Of a stretch of 9,340 bases of DNA, positions 1 to 6,042 are shown piece by piece. Numbering within the stretch: position 1 is the first letter of the stretch; each line of letters begins with the position of its first letter. The notes under the pieces were generated by a model. The model had not been told where the DNA came from. It was given only the letters and a program-made list of their open reading frames with translations, and did no database searches. Origin of the DNA: Nitrospina sp. (lineage in GTDB: Bacteria > Nitrospinota > Nitrospinia > Nitrospinales > VA-1); contig JABJCF010000242.1 in the NCBI GenBank assembly GCA_018665625.1, positions 1 to 9,340 of the forward strand, in the 5' to 3' direction. The position numbers and the translations under genes are program-made.

Positions 1-77
1 ATGAAGAAGACGAAGAGGATGAAGAAGATGAGGACGAAGAAGGCGGTGATGAAGAAGGTGGAGGAGAGGAAGAGGAT
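1..77 (+). repeat. Purine-rich low-complexity tract encoding an Asp/Glu run
   Basis: The tract is almost entirely A and G, built of repeated GAA, GAG, GAC and GAT codons with a few Gly codons. In the frame of the bd-like gene it encodes about 25 residues that are nearly all Glu, Asp or Gly, and the same frame runs without a stop into the first membrane helix. Read in frame 1 it gives a short Lys/Arg-rich peptide that stops near position 90, which is judged to be a shadow. The repetitive codons make the tract prone to length variation. Confidence 0.75.
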
Positions 78-1913
78 CTTTCCTATCTAACCGATATCGG
101 CCCTGCAGCGGAGCACGAGTTTGAAGAATTTTCCTTCATGGGTCTCAGTAACCGCAAATTTACCTGGGCTGCAGCTCAACTACATATATTATTCGCATCC
201 TTTATATTGGGTTGCCCGATGTTCGTCGTCATCATGGAAGTTATGGGTGCAAGACGAACTCAAGGAGTGCGAAAAGCAATTATTCTATCTAATGTTTTTC
301 TCGGTGTCCTAATAGGGGTTGTAATAGGTATAACCGGGGAAGTTATAATAGGAATCCATCATGGCGTGCTGTATGGCATGTGGGCGTGCGCCTTTGGTGC
401 GCTCTTTGTCAGCTTCCTGAACTATTTCCACAAATTAATGGGCCTCAGAGGCTCTGCCTTTGTGGGCGCTCTCGTAGGGACAGCCATAGCAATGCCACTG
501 ACCCCAGTGGAGCACTACGAAACTTCTGGCATTATCCTTGCCATCGTGTGTGGTGGCGTGGGAGGGTTACTTTCCAACGCTATCATGTTCGCCAAGTCGG
601 ACTACAAGTTCGAACGGCTTTCACATGAGATTACCAAAGTAATTGGTATCTGCTACAGTTTCACAGCTCTTTCCGGCGGACTTTTCCTTTTCGTCATGCT
701 GGTAGCCTATAAAGATTTCATCACTTATCTTATTTCATCATTTCCAATGCTTTTCATGGTGGCCTATCCCACTCTGTTTATCTTGGAAACGGTGGTCATG
801 TACATCTATGTTTATTCCTGGGATCCGCTCAATAAAGCCAATAAAAAAGGCCGGCATATTGTCCTCGGGGTCATATTAAATGTTCTGGGTTTATCGCTAC
901 TCGTAGCGCTGGACGGACCTGCGACCTTTATGCAGACGCCTCCAAAACCGCTGAATGAATTAATGAACATCGGTGAATGGGCAAAAATTGCAAATTCGGC
1001 TTGGATGCCACTAAACTATCACCGACTGGTGGGTAATGGCACTTTTGGTGGTTATATGGTGTGTGTCATCGGTGCTTATATGTACCTTTGGTCAGACAAA
1101 AAAGAAGATCGGGAATATTACGACTGGGTGGGGTATATCGGAAACCTGATCGGCGTAGCTATTATGATTCCGCTGCCTGCCATGGGTTATATCTTCGTCC
1201 GCGAAATCTACCAATACGATGCCACCATCGGCATGTACATTATGTCCGACAGAGAATCCATGTTCATGTTGGTTCAGGGTCTTTTAGTTGGAACCATGTT
1301 CAGTGCCAGTAATATTTATATGTGGGTCAGTATGAAACGAATAGAAAACGCCGAACGATTTTTCCCGGCGATGAAATTTGGTTTCGTTCTCATCGTTATT
1401 GCAGCCACCATCTGGTTTACACCCAGACGCTTTTTCGCCACCATGATGCCCGAACCGGGAATGGACGCCAGTATGGTTCTGCCTGACAACCTGGCATTCC
1501 TGGCTCTGATGGTATCCAAAAATACTGCGGCCTTCTGTCTGGTGACAGTGACCTTCATCAATTATATTTTTTATACAATAGCCACTAAAACCGGCAAAGT
1601 GGCTTATGGAAAGATCAATCCCCTTGGGCCTTATGTGCTCATTTTTCTTGGGTTTGCAGACATTTGGTTGATGAGCTGGATGGGAACTATTCGCGAGCTC
1701 TCGAGAATGAACTGGCATGTCTATAAAGTGTTCAAAGATGTTACGCCGGAAAAATTTGCACCAACGCTAGCGGAATCAGGATTCCATGTGACAACAATTG
1801 TATGGGCCTTCTTTATTTTGATGACAGCAATTATTTGGATAGGTATTAAATATCCAAAATCCAAAAAGAAACAATCGGAGTCGCCTGCTGCTTCACCGCA
1901 AATGGCTGAATAA
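3..1913 (+). CDS. Cytochrome bd-like (CydA-superfamily) oxidase subunit, 5'-partial
   Basis: This is a polytopic membrane protein of the cytochrome bd-like group annotated in Nitrospira-type bacteria, probably a haem-bearing terminal oxidase or electron-transfer subunit in the cytoplasmic membrane. The frame is open to the left edge. The first ATG (138) is internal to it, and 45 codons upstream encode a very acidic tail, so the true start lies outside the window. Counting from that ATG (591 residues), about 14-15 hydrophobic segments are visible. Candidate haem-ligand histidines are H16 (AQLHILF, helix 1), H163 (LSHEITK), H295 (NYHRLVGN) and H527 (MNWHVYK). The C-terminus is a basic, Ser/Pro-rich tail. 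Compared with remembered CydA, residues about 41-154 look like an extra membrane domain between helices 1 and 2. The quinol-oxidase GRQPW motif is absent and there is no CydB next door. The gene lies 21 bases ahead of a di-heme cytochrome c. Family assignment is fairly firm; enzymatic activity is inferred. Confidence 0.72.
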   Translation, partial: EEDEEDEEDEDEEGGDEEGGGEEEDLSYLTDIGPAAEHEFEEFSFMGLSNRKFTWAAAQLHILFASFILGCPMFVVIMEVMGARRTQGVRKAIILSNVFLGVLIGVVIGITGEVIIGIHHGVLYGMWACAFGALFVSFLNYFHKLMGLRGSAFVGALVGTAIAMPLTPVEHYETSGIILAIVCGGVGGLLSNAIMFAKSDYKFERLSHEITKVIGICYSFTALSGGLFLFVMLVAYKDFITYLISSFPMLFMVAYPTLFILETVVMYIYVYSWDPLNKANKKGRHIVLGVILNVLGLSLLVALDGPATFMQTPPKPLNELMNIGEWAKIANSAWMPLNYHRLVGNGTFGGYMVCVIGAYMYLWSDKKEDREYYDWVGYIGNLIGVAIMIPLPAMGYIFVREIYQYDATIGMYIMSDRESMFMLVQGLLVGTMFSASNIYMWVSMKRIENAERFFPAMKFGFVLIVIAATIWFTPRRFFATMMPEPGMDASMVLPDNLAFLALMVSKNTAAFCLVTVTFINYIFYTIATKTGKVAYGKINPLGPYVLIFLGFADIWLMSWMGTIRELSRMNWHVYKVFKDVTPEKFAPTLAESGFHVTTIVWAFFILMTAIIWIGIKYPKSKKKQSESPAASPQMAE

Positions 1914-1919
1914 GTTTTC

Positions 1920-1924
1920 AGGAG
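1920..1924 (+). promoter_or_regulatory. Ribosome binding site of the di-heme cytochrome c gene
   Basis: AGGAG lies 10 bases before the ATG at 1935, inside the 21-base gap after the bd-like gene's stop. It fixes the start codon and fits translation from a shared transcript. Confidence 0.7.
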
Positions 1925-1934
1925 TGGATATTTA

Positions 1935-3191
1935 ATGAATATTGATGCAATTATAATTGGATGCATAGTTGGACTAAGTGGACTCTATGCCCTATTCAAT
2001 ATATTTGGAGTTGTGGGATTAAGCTCTGGAATTGCGGTAATCGTAATTTATGGCATTCTCCTCAAATTAAACCCAGAAAAGCCTAAAGAAAAAACCGTAT
2101 TCCAAAATATCAGGATTAAACTTCCTGTTATTATGATTTTAGCTGGCATTATTTGGGTCGTTGCCGGCAAGTTCAACTTCCCAATCTGGTGGCAAATCGA
2201 ATTCGTTGCTTTTGCTTTTGTGGGCTTCTGTTTCTTTACCTTACTGGATTGGAAAACGCTTAAAGAAGAAAAAACGACCTTCACTTGGGTCAGGCGCTTA
2301 TTAACGACCTATGCTTTCGGCTCTTTGGTTTTTATAACGGTTAGCGCACAACTTCCGCAGTTTGATCCCGAATTTGAACTCGCAAAATTAAATAAACCTC
2401 CTCTTGTACTCGGTGATGCCGCAGGGCCCGAAGTTATAGCAGCAGGTCGCGAAGTTTTTGAAAACAACAAATGTTTTAACTGCCATAAAGTTTTCTGGGA
2501 AGGAAACTCAGATCGTGGGCCAAACTTGGGAACAAAACAGATTGGCTTGTATTCTACAGACTACATCAAAGAACAGATATTGGAACCCAGAAAAATTCAG
2601 TCTCCAGGTTTTGATGATCCAAAATCTTTCAAAGCAATGCCCACTTATTACGGAGATGACCTAAGCGAGGATGAGTTGTCCGCTTTGTCCTCCTATTTAA
2701 AGACACTTCGTGACCCCACCAATATGCCGGTAGAAGGAAAATTTGGCGCTCAATGGACTTGGTGGGATGATCCAAAAATCATAGCAGAAGGAAAAGTAGT
2801 GTTTGAAGGAGCAGAGCCTGCGACAGAGGGACTCAATTGCGCTGTCTGTCACGGTAAGGATGGTATTCCGATGATGACAGGAGCCCTGGACTTTCGTGAC
2901 GAGAACAATAAAGACACGGACAAGATGCCTGATCATATAGATGGTGTTCTCAAGGACTGGCCGGATGAATTATGGTACAAGCGTGTGACGCGTGGCGTTG
3001 ACAATACACCTATGGCTCCCTGGGGTATGATATTCGAACATCTTTATCTATGGAAAGCTGAAGCCTATGCCAGAACTTTCCACGATCCTCTTGACAAGCG
3101 TACAGCCAAACGGCCTGTTCCGCCTGTACCGACAAAAGAAGAAATAGAAAAATGGAAAACAGATGGATTGTTTCTGGACCCACTTCTATAA
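1935..3191 (+). CDS. Membrane-anchored di-heme cytochrome c
   Basis: This is a 418-residue electron carrier with a membrane N-terminus and a periplasmic haem region. Residues 2-44, 63-80, 90-106 and 118-140 are hydrophobic, giving four or five helices. Two c-type haem motifs follow: CFNCH at 180-184 and CAVCH at 302-306. Each has a plausible distal methionine ligand downstream, M235 in KAMPTYY and M360 in NTPMAPW, so two cytochrome c domains are expected, each about 100 residues. The C-terminal tail is Lys/Pro-rich. The gene directly follows the bd-like gene with a good ribosome binding site and precedes a strong terminator. The likely role is passing electrons between soluble cytochrome c, or a quinol-cytochrome c reductase, and the bd-like partner. 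That pairing is inferred from adjacency; the haem count is seen directly. Confidence 0.85.
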   Translation: MNIDAIIIGCIVGLSGLYALFNIFGVVGLSSGIAVIVIYGILLKLNPEKPKEKTVFQNIRIKLPVIMILAGIIWVVAGKFNFPIWWQIEFVAFAFVGFCFFTLLDWKTLKEEKTTFTWVRRLLTTYAFGSLVFITVSAQLPQFDPEFELAKLNKPPLVLGDAAGPEVIAAGREVFENNKCFNCHKVFWEGNSDRGPNLGTKQIGLYSTDYIKEQILEPRKIQSPGFDDPKSFKAMPTYYGDDLSEDELSALSSYLKTLRDPTNMPVEGKFGAQWTWWDDPKIIAEGKVVFEGAEPATEGLNCAVCHGKDGIPMMTGALDFRDENNKDTDKMPDHIDGVLKDWPDELWYKRVTRGVDNTPMAPWGMIFEHLYLWKAEAYARTFHDPLDKRTAKRPVPPVPTKEEIEKWKTDGLFLDPLL

Positions 3192-3206
3192 AACTTGACC
3201 TATTGC

Positions 3207-3243
3207 GCCGGTTCTGCTCTTATGCAGAACCGGCTTTTTTTTT
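3207..3243 (+). terminator. Intrinsic terminator of the cytochrome operon
   Basis: A perfect 11-bp inverted repeat (GCCGGTTCTGC and its complement) flanks a 6-base loop and is followed by nine consecutive T residues. It starts 15 bases after the cytochrome c stop codon, so it ends the respiratory transcription unit and separates it from the downstream leucine-rich-repeat gene. Confidence 0.95.
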
Positions 3244-3294
3244 GTCCACTCGACAAAATAAGCCAGAACTTAATAAAGTCACATTATTACCAGC

Positions 3295-3316
3295 TTTTCG
3301 ATACTTTTTCGATACT
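3295..3316. repeat. Perfect tandem 11-bp direct repeat upstream of the LRR gene
   Basis: TTTTCGATACT occurs twice in immediate succession (3295-3305 and 3306-3316), ending one base before the AGGAG ribosome binding site. The 11-bp period is close to one helical turn, so it could present two identical faces to a regulator or alter the leader RNA. It could equally be a simple slippage duplication. Confidence 0.7.
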
Positions 3317-3317
3317 C

Positions 3318-3322
3318 AGGAG
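3318..3322 (+). promoter_or_regulatory. Ribosome binding site deciding the LRR gene start
   Basis: AGGAG sits 10 bases before the ATG at 3333, but only one base before the in-frame ATG at 3324 and far downstream of the upstream ATG at 3195. It therefore selects 3333 as the start. Confidence 0.65.
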
Positions 3323-3332
3323 AATGAACAGA

Positions 3333-3812
3333 ATGAGTAAACTTGATGATATTCTAAAGAATAGTTTTCACGAAGATGGAACTATCCTTATCCTTCGGGA
3401 TAAATATATTGGCATTCGTGGGTGTATGGAATTGGCACAAAAAGAAATATTAAAAAACGTAAAACAATTAATCCTGCCAGGAAATCAGATTTTCGATGAA
3501 GGATTAGAAGCCCTAACAGAATCCCCATATTTGATGAATCTAGAACTTTTAAACGCCAATCAAAATGAAATTGGTGACGATGGAGCCATTGCTATTGCTA
3601 ACACAAAAAATCTACCCAATTTAAAAGACCTTTCCATGTTTGGCAATGTCATTGGTGATATTGGTGCTCAAGCACTTGCAGATTCGCCACAAAGTAAAAA
3701 ATACTTAAAACTGGATCTGTACAAAAATCAGTATTCAAGAAACGGCTACAAGGCACTGACCGAGTCTGACAACTTAAAAAATTGCGAAGAATTAGAAGTC
3801 TATCGAGAGTAA
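3333..3812 (+). CDS. Leucine-rich-repeat protein, ribonuclease-inhibitor type
   Basis: This 159-residue, probably cytoplasmic protein has no signal peptide or membrane segment. After a roughly 40-residue N-terminal cap come about four repeats of 27-29 residues, seen from GNQIFDEGLEAL (50-61), NQNEIGDDGAIAIAN (76-90), GNVIGDIGAQALAD (104-117) and KNQYSRNGYKALTE (131-144). Each alternates with LxxLxL-type strands. The N-x-IGDxGAxALA pattern is that of the ribonuclease-inhibitor LRR class, which forms curved protein-binding scaffolds. Bacterial members are mostly uncharacterised, so the partner is unknown. The frame is open back to an ATG at 3195, but that longer version overlaps the terminator, and the ribosome binding site favours 3333. 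The gene is separated from the cytochrome operon by the terminator and ends five bases before the convergent bolA stop. Confidence 0.78.
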   Translation: MSKLDDILKNSFHEDGTILILRDKYIGIRGCMELAQKEILKNVKQLILPGNQIFDEGLEALTESPYLMNLELLNANQNEIGDDGAIAIANTKNLPNLKDLSMFGNVIGDIGAQALADSPQSKKYLKLDLYKNQYSRNGYKALTESDNLKNCEELEVYRE

Positions 3813-3816
3813 TTTA

Positions 3817-4116
3817 TTAATTTGAGGAGGCTTCCTCTGGCGTAAAAGTTTTTATCTGCAAAGCATGAATGAGTTTTGGGGTTCCTGTCATTTCCTCATC
3901 CAGAGCTTTATGGACAAGCCTAATACGGTCCATAACATTCAAATTCTCAAATTTTTGAGAAACTATTTTCACTGAATAGTGGCCTCCCCCACCAGCGGCT
4001 TTATGCCCGCGATGAAGATGGCTTTCATCTATGATTTCCACATGCTTGGCTTCAAGCTGTTCCCTTAAATTTTTATCGATGATATCAACAGTATCCATGG
4101 GTATTATTAGTCTCAT
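3817..4116 (-). CDS. bolA: BolA-family protein
   Basis: This 99-residue protein covers the whole BolA fold. Visible landmarks are the DESHLHRGH loop (30-38), the GGHYSVKIVS strand (44-53), the helix-turn-helix-like stretch DRIRLVHKAL (63-72) and the C-terminal IHALQIKTFTPEE (83-95) containing the invariant His84. In the family this His helps bind a [2Fe-2S] cluster shared with a monothiol glutaredoxin. BolA proteins act in iron-sulphur cluster handling or iron sensing, and some affect cell shape and biofilm. No glutaredoxin gene is visible in the window. The gene lies 15 bases downstream of the zinc-ribbon gene, so it is probably co-transcribed with it. Neither the ATG at 4116 nor the in-frame ATG at 4098 (Met7) has a clear ribosome binding site, so the start could be the later one. 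Confidence 0.88.
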   Translation of the reverse strand: MRLIIPMDTVDIIDKNLREQLEAKHVEIIDESHLHRGHKAAGGGGHYSVKIVSQKFENLNVMDRIRLVHKALDEEMTGTPKLIHALQIKTFTPEEASSN

Positions 4117-4131
4117 TATTTTTGGTTAATA

Positions 4132-4338
4132 TTATTTTTTGCCACCCCTAGCGCCAAAATCGGGGAAATCTTTGAACTGATTCAAGTTGTCATTAAATTT
4201 AGAAAAAGCGGCATGTTCCTTTTCAGTGACCAGTTGCGACCTGCATTTCGCGCATACAGGGATTTTTTGAGAATCATAGGTTCGAATCCTGTTTTTGACT
4301 CCGCAGCTGGGGCAAGGTATGATGGCTAAATCATTCAT
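4132..4338 (-). CDS. Stand-alone zinc-ribbon protein, thioredoxin-2 N-terminus-like
   Basis: This 68-residue soluble protein has two CxxC knuckles, C9-P-S-C12 and C29-A-K-C32, separated by 16 residues, a classic four-cysteine zinc ribbon. The pattern CPSCGVKNRIR followed by CAKCRSQL closely matches the zinc ribbon preceding the redox domain of thioredoxin-2 (TrxC). Here no thioredoxin domain follows, only a charged tail of about 35 residues ending in a Gly/Lys motif. It is first in a likely two-gene unit with bolA and diverges from the small membrane protein gene across 42 bases. The function is unknown; a metal or redox accessory role is plausible only by resemblance and by its BolA neighbour. 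No ribosome binding site is visible before the ATG. Confidence 0.72.
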   Translation of the reverse strand: MNDLAIIPCPSCGVKNRIRTYDSQKIPVCAKCRSQLVTEKEHAAFSKFNDNLNQFKDFPDFGARGGKK

Positions 4339-4380
4339 AACTGATCATAACAAAATTTAATTACCCAAAATAATTTAAAT

Positions 4381-4650
4381 ATGTTCTTTTTTCAATCATC
4401 TGGATCCAATCAAAAAATTCCATTCATGACCAAGGTTACCATGGCGGTTTGGATTCTACTTGGACTTGGCTTACTATCATTTTTTGCCTTCAGCTTTTTT
4501 ATTATAGCCCTGTTGGCAGGAGTGGTTATTTTTACAGCGAATCTATTTCAAAAAAACCGTGCCCCCATATCTAATGGTGAACAACCTTTCCACACCCGTA
4601 CTTACACACCAAATCAAAAACAAAAGGATGATGACATAATAGACATCTAG
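4381..4650 (+). CDS. Small hypothetical membrane protein
   Basis: This is an 89-residue protein. Residues about 20-54 are strongly hydrophobic (for example VWILLGLGLLSFFAF), enough for one long or two short helices in a hairpin. A polar, basic-then-acidic tail follows, ending in DDDIIDI. The overall plan resembles small uncharacterised bacterial membrane proteins with a short acidic C-terminus, but no family is recognised with certainty. The first ATG at 4381 has no ribosome binding site. In-frame ATGs at 4426 and 4441 are alternatives, the latter preceded by AAGG, so the protein may be 15-20 residues shorter. It stands alone, divergent from the zinc-ribbon gene and convergent with the 198-residue gene. 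Confidence 0.5.
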   Translation: MFFFQSSGSNQKIPFMTKVTMAVWILLGLGLLSFFAFSFFIIALLAGVVIFTANLFQKNRAPISNGEQPFHTRTYTPNQKQKDDDIIDI

Positions 4651-4717
4651 AATTTCTCCTTCAATTCACTCCTCTGCTTTCAAAACACATACAACACCTT
4701 TATTCGAATTTTATAAT

Positions 4718-5314
4718 TCATCGATGTCTTTTACGGCTCAATTGTTCCCATTTTCGCGGTTGCGCTTTGGAATTTATTTTTCCAAAAATATATTGAAACA
4801 GATATCTTGCATCGGTTTTACTGGTACGTTCTCCAATCAGTCTGGAAACAATTGTGCTTTCTGCTTCAAGAAAGGGTTTTAATTGCCGACCCACTTTTTT
4901 CACAATTTGCAAATTACTAAGATCTGAAGCAGGCTCTGGTTGGGGAATGTCTTTGTTTTTTACCTTTTTACTTTCAGGACGGATTAACGATTCAATTGCT
5001 GGCAATTCAATGGATTCGAAACCAATAAAAAATGGCAACGCAAAACCAGATTCTGTTTGAGACATTTGTAATATTCCATTTTTTATATTCTGCTTATTCT
5101 CATCCTCGTCCACACACTCTTCTAACCCCTGCCACCTCAAGTCATCATTCGCGCAGCGGATTATAAGTTTTAAATCTTCCAAGTAATGCAAAAACGAATA
5201 GGTTGTTTCATCATCAATATCGGCAGGAGTAATATTCTCCTTTAAGAACCTGACCCAGTCAGCACCCTTCATATTATCTGACAGTGGAGTATTTTCTTCG
5301 GAATTTGAAATCAT
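4718..5314 (-). CDS. Hypothetical soluble protein, 198 residues
   Basis: I do not recognise this family. The protein is charged and has no signal peptide or membrane helix. An acidic N-terminal half (about 1-75) contains a predicted helix around YSFLHYLEDLKLIIR (39-53). A middle part with FALPFFIGFESIELPAIES (91-109) is followed by a Lys/Pro-rich linker (115-130), a helical C-terminal region (133-180) and a strongly basic tail ending SRKRHR. The two-part acidic/basic architecture with a proline linker suggests two small domains. It is last in the minus-strand run, 54 bases after the MOSC gene, and may share its transcript. The start ATG has no strong ribosome binding site. Its length and the in-frame consistency of its composition support a real gene. 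Confidence 0.65.
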   Translation of the reverse strand: MISNSEENTPLSDNMKGADWVRFLKENITPADIDDETTYSFLHYLEDLKLIIRCANDDLRWQGLEECVDEDENKQNIKNGILQMSQTESGFALPFFIGFESIELPAIESLIRPESKKVKNKDIPQPEPASDLSNLQIVKKVGRQLKPFLEAESTIVSRLIGERTSKTDARYLFQYIFGKINSKAQPRKWEQLSRKRHR

Positions 5315-5368
5315 TATTACTTTTATATATTTTATGACTAATGAGGGCTTCCAGGCCTAGAATATGGT

Positions 5369-6007
5369 TTAAAGGCGCTTTTCAAATTTTTCGCGCCATT
5401 CCAATGACAAGGCTTCTTGACGAACAACTTTTCGCAATAAATCAAATTTTTTCTTTTCTTTAAACATCAGGGAGTTTATTTTATCTATAGAAAATTTCCC
5501 TAAACCATCTTTGATTTTCTCAATTGTTGCTCCAGGTTCTACCCAGCCTTTTCTTTTTACCCGAAAATAACAACCCGTGAAACCGGTAGTTTGCACTTTG
5601 CAGGCCATGCCTTGATACTTAAAAATTTTATTTAACTTGTGACAAGGTTGGCGCGGTTGGGAAACTTCAATTTCAGCTTCTCCCAAACAAAATATATCCC
5701 CAACATTTATTTGGGTTTCATCAATTCCAGCCAAGCTTAAATTTTCACCAAAAGCTCCTGGCTCAAGCACCCTATCCAATTCATTATTCCAAAAAGTAAA
5801 GTGATCCACAAAATACGCGCATACTGCCAAATCTTTCCCACCATGAATTCGTGTATCCCCGACCCCATCCCCGTGAAAACCTGACTCATCTAAAAAAATT
5901 TTTTCGTTTATTGGTTTTTTAAATATTCCTGTGCGAAATTTTTTTGCAGTCCCATTCAGCTGAACCATTGTTGGCAATGCGATATTTAATGAGACTAGTT
6001 TAAGCAT
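5369..6007 (-). CDS. MOSC-domain protein, YiiM type
   Basis: This 212-residue protein is close in length to E. coli YiiM. MOSC hallmarks in order are FHGDGVGDTRIHGGKDLAVC (44-63), W73, the PGAFGENLSLAGIDE stretch (83-97), VGDIFCLGEAEIEV (102-115) and SQPRQPCHKL (116-125). C122 in that last motif is the expected molybdenum-binding cysteine. The C-terminal third (about 155-212) fits the small helical domain of YiiM relatives. In the family, these molybdenum-cofactor enzymes reduce N-hydroxylated bases and similar compounds, working with a redox partner; no partner is encoded here. The gene lies 35 bases after the diguanylate cyclase in the same direction. The leader is very AT-rich and lacks a clear ribosome binding site. 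No molybdopterin biosynthesis genes are nearby. Confidence 0.87.
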   Translation of the reverse strand: MLKLVSLNIALPTMVQLNGTAKKFRTGIFKKPINEKIFLDESGFHGDGVGDTRIHGGKDLAVCAYFVDHFTFWNNELDRVLEPGAFGENLSLAGIDETQINVGDIFCLGEAEIEVSQPRQPCHKLNKIFKYQGMACKVQTTGFTGCYFRVKRKGWVEPGATIEKIKDGLGKFSIDKINSLMFKEKKKFDLLRKVVRQEALSLEWREKFEKRL

Positions 6008-6042
6008 AATATTTATTTATATTTTTTAGAATAACAGCTTGG

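Noticed and set aside
1284..1718. 144-codon open frame antisense to the bd-like gene
   Set aside because: It lies wholly inside a well-supported gene, its product is His/Gly/Asn-rich without domain features, and it has no start signal; typical antisense shadow.
3195..3332. Longer version of the LRR protein starting at the ATG at 3195
   Set aside because: It would translate through the intrinsic terminator hairpin and has no ribosome binding site; AGGAG at 3318-3322 points to the ATG at 3333.
4132..4200. Possible remnant of a thioredoxin domain at the zinc-ribbon C-terminus (DFPDFGARGGKK resembling a WCGPC region)
   Set aside because: The catalytic cysteines are absent, the resemblance is only a few residues, and the next gene is bolA, so there is no degraded thioredoxin sequence to support truncation.
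4344..4349. TATGAT on the minus strand as a -10 box for a leaderless zinc-ribbon transcript
   Set aside because: It is five bases from the ATG, but no acceptable -35 sequence lies at the right distance, and such hexamers are common in AT-rich DNA.
4706..4719. GAATT-TTAT-AATTC inverted repeat between convergent genes as a terminator
   Set aside because: The stem is only five A/T-dominated pairs with no adjacent T run, and it overlaps the stop codon of the minus-strand gene.
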